From: Sphingomonas chungangi
GTDB lineage: Bacteria; Pseudomonadota; Alphaproteobacteria; Sphingomonadales; Sphingomonadaceae
NCBI RefSeq assembly: GCF_013778325.1
Contig: NZ_JACEIB010000003.1
Coordinates: forward strand, 248,001 to 312,000
DNA: 64,000 bases
Direction: 5' to 3'
Below, piece after piece: positions 19,923-28,554 of this stretch. A program made the position numbers and the translations under genes. The notes beneath the pieces are model-generated. The model did not search any database. It saw only the letters and a list, made by a program, of their open reading frames with translations, and was not told where the DNA came from. How positions within the stretch are numbered: position 1 is the first letter of the stretch; every line of letters starts with the position of its first letter.

Positions 19923-20863
19923 CGGCAAGGATCAAGGCAGCCATCATCGGTTCGGGCAATATCGGCACCGACCTGATGATCAAGATGGTCAAATATCCCC
20001 AGAATATGGAGCTGGTCGCGGTCGTCGGCATCGACGAGGCTTCCGAGGGCCTCGCGATGGCGCGCGAGTACGGCATTGAGACCACGCATCTCGGTATCGA
20101 CGGGCTGAAGGGCCTTGCCGCCTATCCGCAGATAGACATCGTCTTCGACGCGACCTCGGCCTATGCGCACAAGGTGCACGACGCGGTGTTGCGCGCGGAC
20201 GGCAAGCAGGTCGTCGACCTGACTCCCGCCGCGATCGGCCCGTTCATCATCCCACCGGTCAACGGCGATGCCAATCTCGACCAGCCCAACGTCAACATGG
20301 TCACCTGCGGCGGGCAGGCGACCATCCCGATGGTGGCGGCGGTCTCCCGGGTCGCGACCGTCCATTATGCCGAGATCGTCGCCTCGGTGTCCTCGCGCTC
20401 GGCGGGGCCGGGGACGCGCGCCAATATCGACGAATTCACACGCACGACTGCAGCGGCGATCGAGAAGGTCGGCGGCGCGGCCAAGGGTAAGGCGATCATC
20501 ATCCTCAACCCCGCGGAACCGCCGATGATCATGCGCGACACGGTGTTCACTCTCTCCGAAGGCGCCGACGAGGATCGGATCCGGGCATCCGTCGAGGAGA
20601 TGGTGCAGAAGGTGCAGTCCTACGTGCCGGGCTACCGCCTCAAGCAACAGGTCCAGTTCGAGCGCTACGGCGACAACGACCGATTGAAGATACCGGGGCA
20701 TGGCGAGTTCACCGGCCTCAAGACCTCGATCTTCCTCGAGGTCGAAGGGGCGGGCGACTATCTGCCCAGCTATTCCGGCAATCTGGACATCATGACCGCC
20801 GCCGCGAAGGCCACGGGCGAGCGGTTGGCCGGGAAGATCCTGTCGAGAAAGGTCGCGGCATGA
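19919..20863 (+). CDS. dmpF: Acetaldehyde dehydrogenase (acylating)
   Basis: 314 aa, starting in an ATGA overlap with the hydratase. It shows the NAD site [15 protein letters not shown], the catalytic cysteine segment [13 protein letters not shown], and the family C-terminus. DmpF/MhpF enzymes convert acetaldehyde, CoA and NAD+ to acetyl-CoA and channel the aldehyde directly from the HOV aldolase, which is the next gene and overlaps it by 4 bp. Confidence 0.94.
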   Translation: MTARIKAAIIGSGNIGTDLMIKMVKYPQNMELVAVVGIDEASEGLAMAREYGIETTHLGIDGLKGLAAYPQIDIVFDATSAYAHKVHDAVLRADGKQVVDLTPAAIGPFIIPPVNGDANLDQPNVNMVTCGGQATIPMVAAVSRVATVHYAEIVASVSSRSAGPGTRANIDEFTRTTAAAIEKVGGAAKGKAIIILNPAEPPMIMRDTVFTLSEGADEDRIRASVEEMVQKVQSYVPGYRLKQQVQFERYGDNDRLKIPGHGEFTGLKTSIFLEVEGAGDYLPSYSGNLDIMTAAAKATGERLAGKILSRKVAA

Positions 20864-21894
20864 CGTTCGATGTTACAAAGGACCGTCTGTACATCCAGGA
20901 CGTGACGCTGCGCGACGGCATGCATGCCATCCGCCACATGTATGGCATCGATCACGTCCGGGCGATTGCGCAAGTACTGGATCAGGCGGGTGTCGACGCG
21001 ATCGAGGTCGCGCATGGCGACGGCCTCAACGGCGCCAGCTTCAACTACGGGTTCGGCGCCCATACCGACTGGGAGTGGCTGGAGGCCGTCGCCGACGTGC
21101 TGACCCGGTCGGTTCTGACGACGCTGATCCTGCCGGGCGTCGGCACGGTCGAGGAGTTGCGGCGCGCCTACGATGTCGGCGTCCGTTCGGTCCGTGTCGC
21201 CACCCATTGCACCGAGGCGGACGTTTCGAAGCAGCACATCGGCATCGCACGCGATCTCGGGATGGATGTCTCGGGGTTCCTGATGATGAGCCACATGATC
21301 GAGGCGGACGCGCTCGCCGCCCAGGCGCTTCTGATGGAGAGCTACGGGGCCCGGTGCATCTACGTAACGGACAGCGGCGGCGCGCTCGACATGGACGGGG
21401 TGCGGGAGCGGCTGCGCGCTTACGATCGCGTCCTGAAGCCCGAGACACAGCGCGGCATCCACGCGCACCACAACCTCTCGCTCGGCGTCGCCAACTCGAT
21501 CGTCGCGGCGCAGGAGGGAGCGGTGCGCATCGATGCCAGCCTCGCGGGCATGGGCGCGGGGGCGGGCAATGCGCCGCTCGAGGTGTTCGTCGCCGCCGCC
21601 GATCGCAAGGGCTGGAACCACGGCTGCGATGTCATGGCGCTGATGGACGCGGCCGAAGACCTCGTCCGGCCGCTGCAGGACCGCCCGGTGCGCGTCGACC
21701 GCGAGACGCTCGCGCTGGGCTATGCAGGCGTCTACTCGTCCTTCCTACGCCATGCCGAGAAGGCATCGGCGGATTATGGCATCGATACACGCGCGATCCT
21801 TGTCGAACTCGGCCGCCGAAAAATGGTCGGTGGTCAGGAGGACATGATCGTCGATGTCGCGCTCGACATGCTCAAGCAGAGGGAGGAGGCGTGA
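20860..21894 (+). CDS. dmpG: 4-hydroxy-2-oxovalerate aldolase
   Basis: 344 aa. It is a DmpG/MhpE-type class II pyruvate aldolase of the HMGL-like TIM-barrel family: [16 protein letters not shown] at the start, [31 protein letters not shown], and [14 protein letters not shown] carrying the metal-binding histidines, then the communication domain that couples to DmpF. It splits 4-hydroxy-2-oxovalerate into pyruvate and acetaldehyde. It overlaps the genes on both sides (ATGA, TGATG), showing one co-translated unit. Confidence 0.95.
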   Translation: MTFDVTKDRLYIQDVTLRDGMHAIRHMYGIDHVRAIAQVLDQAGVDAIEVAHGDGLNGASFNYGFGAHTDWEWLEAVADVLTRSVLTTLILPGVGTVEELRRAYDVGVRSVRVATHCTEADVSKQHIGIARDLGMDVSGFLMMSHMIEADALAAQALLMESYGARCIYVTDSGGALDMDGVRERLRAYDRVLKPETQRGIHAHHNLSLGVANSIVAAQEGAVRIDASLAGMGAGAGNAPLEVFVAAADRKGWNHGCDVMALMDAAEDLVRPLQDRPVRVDRETLALGYAGVYSSFLRHAEKASADYGIDTRAILVELGRRKMVGGQEDMIVDVALDMLKQREEA

Positions 21895-22658
21895 TGACGC
21901 TGATCGCGGACCTCGCCGCGCGCCTTGACGGTGCTGCGCGCAACGCGACCGCCACGCCCCAGCTCGTCGAGCGACTGAACGTCGAAGATGCCTATGCGGT
22001 GCAGGCCCAGTCGATGGCGCTGCGCTATACGCGCGGCGAGCGGCGGATCGGCATCAAGATGGGCATGACCAGCCGCGCGAAAATGGCGCAGATGGGCATC
22101 CAGGATCTGCTGTGGGGTCGGCTGACCGACGCGATGCTCGTCGAGGACGGCGGGTCGATCGATTTCCCCGCCTTCGTCCACCCGCGCGTCGAGCCGGAGG
22201 TGGCCTTCCTGCTCGCCGCGCCGCTCGGCGAGACGATCACCCCGATGGCGGCGCGGGCTGCGCTGGCCGGTGTAGCGCCGGCACTCGAGATCATCGACAG
22301 CCGCTATGAGAATTTCAAATTCTCGCTCACCGACGTGATCGCCGACAACAGTTCGTCTTCGGCGTTCGTCACCGGGGCCTGGGCCGATCCGTCGACGGAT
22401 CTCTCGAACCTTGGCCTGATCCTCCAGATCGACGGACAGGCGCGGCAGATCGGATCGACCGCGTCGATCCTAGGTAATCCCATCCGCTCGCTCGTCGCAG
22501 CGGCGCGGCTCGCGGCGCGGGCCGGCGAACCGCTGCAGGCGGGTGACGTGGTGATGGCGGGCGGTGCCACCGCCGCCGAGCCGCTCGCGCCCGGCCAGCA
22601 TGTGCGGCTGGAGATGCAGAGGCTCGGGCAGGTCGAATTCCATGTTCGGGGCGGTTGA
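21894..22658 (+). CDS. dmpH: 2-oxo-3-hexenedioate (4-oxalocrotonate) decarboxylase
   Basis: 254 aa. Same fold as the hydratase at 19089 but with features of the decarboxylase branch (GIKMGMTSRAKMAQMGIQDLLWG, HPRVEPEVAFLL, LEIIDSRYENFKFSLTDVIADNSSSSAFV). DmpH/XylI/NahK enzymes decarboxylate 2-oxo-3-hexenedioate to 2-oxopent-4-enoate. With 4-OT and the semialdehyde dehydrogenase it completes the oxalocrotonate branch. Its ATG overlaps the aldolase stop codon. A carboxylesterase starts 9 bp later. Confidence 0.9.
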   Translation: MTLIADLAARLDGAARNATATPQLVERLNVEDAYAVQAQSMALRYTRGERRIGIKMGMTSRAKMAQMGIQDLLWGRLTDAMLVEDGGSIDFPAFVHPRVEPEVAFLLAAPLGETITPMAARAALAGVAPALEIIDSRYENFKFSLTDVIADNSSSSAFVTGAWADPSTDLSNLGLILQIDGQARQIGSTASILGNPIRSLVAAARLAARAGEPLQAGDVVMAGGATAAEPLAPGQHVRLEMQRLGQVEFHVRGG

Positions 22659-22667
22659 GGGCTGATC

Positions 22668-24122
22668 ATGTCGGATCCCATCATCGAAACAGGCTCCGGA
22701 TCGGTGCGGGGTATCCCGCTCGGCGGGGGCGTTGCCGGCTTCCGGGGTATTCCCTACGCAGCGGCACCGGTCGGCGCGCTGCGCTGGAAGCCGCCGCAGC
22801 CGGCGGCGGGCTGGGGGGGCGTGCGCGACGCGACGGCGTTCGGACACGATGCCATCCAGGTGGCGGGCCTCCGCGAGACGCGGGCGCCGGGGCAATCCGA
22901 AGACTGCCTCTATCTCAACGTCTGGGCGCCCGAGGAGCGGCGGGGAGGCGGCTGGCCGGTCATCGTCTGGTCGGGCGGCGGCGCTTTCTCGACCGGGGGC
23001 GGATCGTTCGTGGTCGAAGATCTGGCGCGCCTGGCCGCACGCGGTGCGGTTGTCGTGTCGTTCAACTACCGGCTCGGTCTGTTCGGCTTCCTCGCGCATC
23101 CTGCGCTCACCGCCGAATCCCCGACGGGCAGCTCGGGCAATTACGGGCTGATGGATCACGTCGCGGCGCTGAAATGGGTGCGCGATAATATCGCGGCGTT
23201 CGGCGGCGACAGCGGCCGCATCACCTATATGGCGGAATCGTCGGGCGCGGCGGCCGGCCTGCTGCTGCTTACCACGCCGATCGAGCGCCGTCTGTTCGAC
23301 CACGCAATCTTCCTCTCGCCCGGATCGATCGCGCCGCTGCTGACCCTAGAGGAGGCCGAGCGGTCCGCCGCAGGGCTCGAAGGCTCCGTCGAAGACCTGC
23401 GGTCGATGCCGGCGGATGCCTTGCTGGCTGCGACTAAGGCACTCTCCGCCGCGCCTTCCAACCTGTCGGTGGCGCGGCCGGTGCGGCCGATCGTCGATGG
23501 CTGGCTGATCGATACCGATCGCGCCTATGAACGGGACGGTTTCGATGCGATCCCGGCGATCATCGGCACCAACGAGGATGAGGGACGCTTTTTTACACGC
23601 CGGATGGGGATCGGTTCGCAGCAAGCTTATGCTGCCTACCTGAAGAGCACGTTTGGCGACTATGCGGCCGAGGCCATGAAGCGCTACCCGGCCGGTTCTG
23701 ACGCGGAGGTCGGCGAAGCCGTGGCGGCGGCCTATGGCGATGTGTCGATCAACCATCCGACCGAGAAGGTGGCTCGCGCCTTCGCGCGGCGGCAACCGAA
23801 TACATATCGCTTCGTCTATTCCTATCGCCACGGCGAGACGACCCAGCCGCCGACCCATTCGGAGGAGGCCGAGACGTTTCTCGACACCCGACCTCACGTT
23901 GGCCCCGACGACGGCGAGATGGCGGAGACAGTACAGAGCTATCTTCTGGCCTTTGCCGAAAGCGGCCGGCCCAATGCGCCCGGACTGACGAAATGGCCGC
24001 GTTTCGAGCTTGGCGCGGAACAGCATCTGTCACTAGATCTTCCGGTCAGGGCCGGCGGGCGCTGGCGAGCGGATGCGATGGATTTCTGCGCCGATGTGTT
24101 CGAAACCGAACCGGCGTCATGA
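22668..24122 (+). CDS. Type B carboxylesterase
   Basis: 484 aa without an obvious signal peptide. It follows the carboxylesterase/lipase type B layout: RGIPYAAAPVGALRW, SEDCLYLNVWAP, then the nucleophile segment YMAESSGAAAG where the usual GESAG reads AESSG but keeps Ser; GTNEDEG supplies the acidic residue, and HSEEAETF is the probable histidine region. It would hydrolyse an aromatic or aliphatic ester feeding the ring-cleavage operon. It sits 9 bp after the oxalocrotonate decarboxylase, consistent with the same transcript. Confidence 0.87.
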   Translation: MSDPIIETGSGSVRGIPLGGGVAGFRGIPYAAAPVGALRWKPPQPAAGWGGVRDATAFGHDAIQVAGLRETRAPGQSEDCLYLNVWAPEERRGGGWPVIVWSGGGAFSTGGGSFVVEDLARLAARGAVVVSFNYRLGLFGFLAHPALTAESPTGSSGNYGLMDHVAALKWVRDNIAAFGGDSGRITYMAESSGAAAGLLLLTTPIERRLFDHAIFLSPGSIAPLLTLEEAERSAAGLEGSVEDLRSMPADALLAATKALSAAPSNLSVARPVRPIVDGWLIDTDRAYERDGFDAIPAIIGTNEDEGRFFTRRMGIGSQQAYAAYLKSTFGDYAAEAMKRYPAGSDAEVGEAVAAAYGDVSINHPTEKVARAFARRQPNTYRFVYSYRHGETTQPPTHSEEAETFLDTRPHVGPDDGEMAETVQSYLLAFAESGRPNAPGLTKWPRFELGAEQHLSLDLPVRAGGRWRADAMDFCADVFETEPAS

Positions 24123-24141
24123 GCGGATCTAGGAGAGTGTG

Positions 24142-25623
24142 ATGCAATCGAGCGACCTGCGGGAACGCGTGGTGGCGACGGCAGAAGCCGCGTCGACGCT
24201 CCTGATCGACGGCCAGTGGCGGGGTACGGGCGCCGGCGCGTCCTTCGCGAGCATCAACCCCGCCACCGGTGAGAGCATGGGTAACGTATCGGAAGGCGAT
24301 CCCACCGACGTCGATGCGGCCGTCCGCGCGGCGCGGATCGCCTTCGAGGATCGGCGCTGGATCGGGCTGCCCTATCCGATGCGCGCGAAGATCCTGTTCG
24401 ACATCGCCAGCCGGATCGAGGCCGAAGCCGAGCAGCTCGCGATCAACGAGACCCGCGAAAACGGCATGCCGATCGCCATGGCCCGCATGACGATCGCCAA
24501 CGGCGCGCAGGCGTTCCGCTATTTCGGCGGGTGGATCGGCAAGATCCATGGCCAGACCGGCGAGATCGGCGTCGGCGATGCCTTCTTCGGCTACACGCTG
24601 AAGGAACCGGTCGGCGTCGCGGCGTTGATCGTGCCGTGGAACGGGCCGTTCATGCTGGCGTGCCACAAGCTGGCGCCCGCGCTTGCCGCCGGCTGCAGCG
24701 TCGTCGTGAAGCCCGCCGAGGATACGTCGCTCAACACGGTCAACCTCGTGCGGATCGCGATGGACGCGGGCGTGCCGGCAGGCGTCGTGAACATGGTCAC
24801 CGGTTTCGGACCGGTGGTGGGGCAGGCGCTCGCCGACCATCCGGATGTCGACAAGATCAGCTTCACCGGATCGACCGCCACCGGCCGCAGGCTGATCGCA
24901 GCGTCGGTCGGCAACCTCAAGCGCCTTTCGCTCGAGCTGGGTGGCAAGTCGCCGGTCATCGTGCTCGACGATGCCGACATCGAGACGGCGGCGCCCGCGA
25001 TCCTGGGCGGGATCATGAGCAATTCGGGCCAGGCCTGCCATTCTGGATCGCGCCTCTATGCGCAGCGCGGCATCTACGATCGGCTGATCCGCGCGGTATC
25101 GGATCTCGCGCAGAAATTGGTCGTCGGCGACGGCATGGACGAGCGCACCCAGATGGGGCCGGTCATCTCGCAGCGCCAGTTCGATACGGTGATGTCCTAT
25201 ATCGACAGTGGTGTCGCGGACGGCGCGGAGATCGCCATCGGCGGCAAGCGCCGCGGCACGACGGGCTATTTCATCGAGCCGACCATTCTCTCTCACGCCC
25301 CGGCGGACGCCACCGTGGTGCGCGAGGAGATATTCGGCCCGGTGCTTTCGGCCATGCCCTTCGACGATCTCGACTGGGCGATCGCCGAGGCCAACAGGTC
25401 GCGCTATGGACTGGCGGGCGCTGTCTATACCACGTCGCTGTCGAAGGCACATACGGTTGCGCGTGCGATCCGGGCCGGAACGATCTGGATCAACACCCAC
25501 CGGCCGACCGAATTCTGGACGCCGTTCGGCGGCTACAAGGAATCCGGCTGGGGTCGTGAGGGCGGAGCGGAGGGTATCGGCGCCTTCCTGGAGACCAAGT
25601 CGGTGATCGCGCGGCTGGCTTAA
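24142..25623 (+). CDS. Aldehyde dehydrogenase (NAD(P)+), aromatic or aliphatic aldehyde
   Basis: 493 aa from the ATG at 24142, with AGGAG at 24131-24135. Catalytic Cys299 lies in NSGQACHSGSRL and Glu265 in LELGGKSP; FTGSTATGRR and IPW(V/N)G-type cofactor motifs are present. Unlike the enzyme at 15809 it lacks the FLRDLR semialdehyde signature, so it probably oxidises a simpler aldehyde. With the alcohol-oxidising GMC protein convergent at 25635 it could form an alcohol to aldehyde to acid pair that prepares substrate for the Rieske dioxygenase (inference). Confidence 0.9.
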   Translation: MQSSDLRERVVATAEAASTLLIDGQWRGTGAGASFASINPATGESMGNVSEGDPTDVDAAVRAARIAFEDRRWIGLPYPMRAKILFDIASRIEAEAEQLAINETRENGMPIAMARMTIANGAQAFRYFGGWIGKIHGQTGEIGVGDAFFGYTLKEPVGVAALIVPWNGPFMLACHKLAPALAAGCSVVVKPAEDTSLNTVNLVRIAMDAGVPAGVVNMVTGFGPVVGQALADHPDVDKISFTGSTATGRRLIAASVGNLKRLSLELGGKSPVIVLDDADIETAAPAILGGIMSNSGQACHSGSRLYAQRGIYDRLIRAVSDLAQKLVVGDGMDERTQMGPVISQRQFDTVMSYIDSGVADGAEIAIGGKRRGTTGYFIEPTILSHAPADATVVREEIFGPVLSAMPFDDLDWAIAEANRSRYGLAGAVYTTSLSKAHTVARAIRAGTIWINTHRPTEFWTPFGGYKESGWGREGGAEGIGAFLETKSVIARLA

Positions 25624-25634
25624 GCCGGAGGGCC

Positions 25635-27239
25635 TCAGCCCCGCCGCGCCTTGATCATGTCCGCCGCCTTCTCGCCGATCATGATGGCGACCGCGTTCGT
25701 GTGGCCGCCGACAAGCTCCGGCATCACCGAGGCGTCGGCGACGCGCAGGCCATCGATGCCGACGACCCTAAGCTCCGGATCGACGACCGATCCGATCGCG
25801 CACGTCCCGCCCGGATGGTGCGCGGTGCCGACCACCTTGCGGACATAGGCGTCGACGGCGTCGCCTTCGGCGGCGGCGCCTGGAAAACTCTCCTCGCCGA
25901 TGAAGTCCGACAGCGCGCTCTCGCGCATCAGCGAGCGCGTCCACTCGATGCTCATCCGCAGCCGCTCGACGTCTTCGCGTTCGGCGAGGAGATTGTACTG
26001 GATGCGCGGTCCGGCCACCGGATCGGCGGAGGCCAGCTCGACGAACCCGCGGCTCGCCGGACGCAGCACGACGTTCAGCGAGGTCAGCATGTCGGGCATC
26101 GGCGAACGCCATCCGGGAAACCAGATCTGGGCGGCCATGCTCGTCGGCACGAAGATATTCTCCATGTCGGGCTGCGCGAGATCGGGGCGGGAGCGCCAAT
26201 AGGCGATCGAGGTGAGCGGGACACTCGCCGCGTGGCCTTTCCCCGTGAACTGCCAACGCAAAGCCGCCAGAGCGAGGCGATCGGCACGCAGCCCCTCGCC
26301 GAAGGCAAAACGCCGCTTGCCGCGAAACATCATCGGCGCGACGACATGGTCCTGCAGGTTGCGACCCACACCGTCGAGATCGTCCACGACCGTGATGCCG
26401 TGCGTGCGCAGGTGCGCCGCCGGGCCGATGCCCGAGAGCATGAGCAGATGCGGCGAGGCGAAGGCGCCGCCGCTCAGGACGACCTCGCAGTCGACCTGTG
26501 CGGTTCGAAGTTTTCCGCCCTGCCGATATTCCACGCCCGTCGCGCGGCCATTTTCAATGAGGACGCGCGTCGCATGCGCGTGGGTCTCGATCGTGAGGTT
26601 TGCCCGCCTGCGCACGGGCCTCAGGAAGGCTTCGGCGGTACTCGCCCGGCGGCCTCGGTCGATCGTCAGGTCGGGCAGCGAAAAGCCGTCAGGATCGTCG
26701 GCCTCGAAATCCTCGACCACCCGATAGCCGCGATTGCGCGCGGCGTCGTGCATGGCATGGGTGAGCGGGTCGGATCCGTCGGGCGCGGACACGGCCAGCG
26801 GGCCGGAACCGCCATGTCGGGGCGTCTCCCCGCGCCAGTTGCGCTCGGACTTCCTGAAATAGGGGAGCACGTCCTCGAAGCTCCAACCACGAGCTCCGCT
26901 CTGCGCCCACAGGTCGTAGTCGCTGGGATGGCCACGCGAATACATCATGCCGTTGACCGACGACGACCCGCCGAGCACGCGGCCGCGCGCGACCGGCAGG
27001 ACGCGGTGATCGGCCATGGGTTCGGGCGCCGACTGATAGCCCCAGTCGAACAGATTCTTGGTCCGCAGCAGCCGGAAGGCGAGCGGCATGGCGATGTAGA
27101 GGCTGCGCGCCTCGCCGCCGGCCTCGAGCAGAAGCACGCGCGCGACCGGATCCTCGCTCAGCCGATTGGCGATGACGCTGCCCGCCGATCCCGCGCCGAT
27201 CACGATATAGTCATAGGCCTGACCGGCCGGCGCGTTCAC
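25635..27239 (-). CDS. GMC-family FAD oxidoreductase (choline-dehydrogenase-like)
   Basis: 534 aa. N-terminal FAD motif YIVIGAGSAGSVIANRLSED with LLLEAGGEA, the GMC signature GRVLGGSSSVNGMMYSRG near residue 85, and the C-terminal active-site region TAHHPGGTCAIG with VADASVMPELVGGHTNAVAIMIGEKAA. It oxidises an alcohol to an aldehyde with FAD. It is divergent from the marR gene; motif copy A lies in the shared region, so it is probably part of the same regulon. It converges with the aldehyde dehydrogenase at 24142, with only 11 bp between stops. Confidence 0.92.
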   Translation of the reverse strand: MNAPAGQAYDYIVIGAGSAGSVIANRLSEDPVARVLLLEAGGEARSLYIAMPLAFRLLRTKNLFDWGYQSAPEPMADHRVLPVARGRVLGGSSSVNGMMYSRGHPSDYDLWAQSGARGWSFEDVLPYFRKSERNWRGETPRHGGSGPLAVSAPDGSDPLTHAMHDAARNRGYRVVEDFEADDPDGFSLPDLTIDRGRRASTAEAFLRPVRRRANLTIETHAHATRVLIENGRATGVEYRQGGKLRTAQVDCEVVLSGGAFASPHLLMLSGIGPAAHLRTHGITVVDDLDGVGRNLQDHVVAPMMFRGKRRFAFGEGLRADRLALAALRWQFTGKGHAASVPLTSIAYWRSRPDLAQPDMENIFVPTSMAAQIWFPGWRSPMPDMLTSLNVVLRPASRGFVELASADPVAGPRIQYNLLAEREDVERLRMSIEWTRSLMRESALSDFIGEESFPGAAAEGDAVDAYVRKVVGTAHHPGGTCAIGSVVDPELRVVGIDGLRVADASVMPELVGGHTNAVAIMIGEKAADMIKARRG

Positions 27240-27351
27240 GAGCCACCTCCAGAGGTCGTTGCCACGCCCCTTGCGCTTCCGGCCATGGCCATTCTCCGAT
27301 CATGCTGCAAATACCCAGATGCCACTAGACGGGAAGGGCGTTGCCGGATGG

Positions 27352-27364
27352 ATAAATTATGGTA
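27352..27364 (+). promoter_or_regulatory. Candidate MarR-regulon motif, copy A (marR/GMC divergent region)
   Basis: ATAAATTATGGTA. It overlaps the upstream ATG at 27359 and lies 43 bp before the better-supported marR start at 27407, a position suited to autoregulation. Confidence 0.5.
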
Positions 27365-27406
27365 GCAGAGCATTTTTCGTCCATTCTCACCAGCGGAGAG
27401 ATATCC

Positions 27407-27967
27407 TTGGCCGTCCGTTCCAAAAAACCGTCGAAATCCGCGACCGGGGTGGCGGGGCCGCACAAATATCAGGCGACGCATGCCGCGCTCGATCCGCTGT
27501 TCGATGGCGAAATCGACTATCTCGTCCGCACCATCCGCATCCGCGAGGTGCGCGCGATCGAGATCATGCTGAGCCCATTCGGGCTCAATCTGAGCGCCTG
27601 GTATCCGCTGGCGGTGCTGCGCGCGGCCGACGGCATGTCGCAGCGCGAGCTCGGCATCCGGCTGGATCTCAAGGATGCCGCGATCGGCAAGGCGATCGAC
27701 GCGATGGAGACGGCCAGCCTGCTCCGGCGCAAGACCGACAAGACCGACCGTCGCAAGACGCTGGTTTTCCTGACGCCGAGGGGGAAGGATCTCGCCGAGA
27801 AGGTCGCGGAGCGGCGCCAGCAGTTCCTCGGTGCGCTTGTCGACGGATTTTCCAAGGCCGAGGTGAAGCAATTCACCGACTTTCTGAAGCGTTGCTATTC
27901 GAACATCGACCGGTTCGTCGAGATCGAGACCGGAGCGGCCGCCCAATCCGGCGGCGACGGAGCGTGA
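27407..27967 (+). CDS. MarR-family transcriptional regulator
   Basis: 186 aa from the TTG at 27407, which has GGAGAG (27395-27400) six bases upstream. An in-frame ATG at 27359 would add 16 residues but overlaps a putative operator and lacks a ribosome site. The winged helix is clear: GMSQRELGIRLDLKDAAIGKAIDAMETASLLRR followed by DKTDRRKTLVFLTPRGKDLAEKV. MarR proteins typically sense aromatic acids or CoA esters. It lies between the GMC/ALDH genes and the Rieske dioxygenase genes and is the likely owner of the four motifs at 15730, 27352, 29962 and 31979. Confidence 0.88.
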   Translation: MAVRSKKPSKSATGVAGPHKYQATHAALDPLFDGEIDYLVRTIRIREVRAIEIMLSPFGLNLSAWYPLAVLRAADGMSQRELGIRLDLKDAAIGKAIDAMETASLLRRKTDKTDRRKTLVFLTPRGKDLAEKVAERRQQFLGALVDGFSKAEVKQFTDFLKRCYSNIDRFVEIETGAAAQSGGDGA

Positions 27968-27999
27968 GGCCTTGAGCCGCCATGCTCCGGCGCTCGCCC

Positions 28000-28554
28000 C
28001 TAGAAAAAAGTCGTGAGGTTCTTGAAGAGCAGCTTGCTCTGATCGAGGAAGATCGAACGCTTCGCGATCCGGAAGCCATCGCCGTCGACACGCAGCACGT
28101 CGGTGCGCTTGCCGACGAAAAGCCGGATCTCCTGCTCGCGCCGATTCACATAGACGATGAAGCGGCAGCGCGTGGTGATCTCGGTGTTGGCGACGCTCTC
28201 GATCCGCAGGTTGGTGGTGATGTGCGTTGTGCGTGAAAAGGGCTCCTCCGCCCAATGGTCGCCGCCCTGGAGTTGCATCACACGTTGGAGAAGCGTGTGC
28301 TTGTCCTCGTCGAACCAGGCGACGTCCTGCCGCTCGCGGGTATATTCGGTCTCCAGCGCATCATGCTTGATGTTGCGCGCAACCGGCATCCAATAGCGGA
28401 CGTCGTCCGCCAGCAGTTCGAGCCAGGCGTCGAAATTCCGCTCGTCGAGCAGTTCGCCTTCGAGTGCGAAAAAATCCTCGATCCGCTCCTTGAGGCTGGG
28501 CGCGCGATGATCGAGTGTCGTCACGGGCGCTTCGCGTTCGATATCCCCGATCAC
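28000..28554 (-). CDS. Aromatic ring-hydroxylating dioxygenase, beta (small) subunit
   Basis: 184 aa, the usual size for this family. The start is the GTG at 28554, overlapping the alpha-subunit stop (GTGA). Segments RIEDFFALEGELLDERNFDAWLELLADDVRYWMPV and the SNTL/NTF2-like tail (FRIAKRSIFLDQSKLL) identify it as the structural beta subunit of an alpha3beta3 Rieske dioxygenase. It is transcribed together with the alpha subunit from the promoter near 29.9 kb. Confidence 0.92.
   Translation of the reverse strand: MIGDIEREAPVTTLDHRAPSLKERIEDFFALEGELLDERNFDAWLELLADDVRYWMPVARNIKHDALETEYTRERQDVAWFDEDKHTLLQRVMQLQGGDHWAEEPFSRTTHITTNLRIESVANTEITTRCRFIVYVNRREQEIRLFVGKRTDVLRVDGDGFRIAKRSIFLDQSKLLFKNLTTFF

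Noticed and set aside
24046-25500. Minus-strand open frame of 484 codons
   Set aside because: Antisense to an aldehyde dehydrogenase with catalytic Cys and Glu in place; the antisense frame has no motif.
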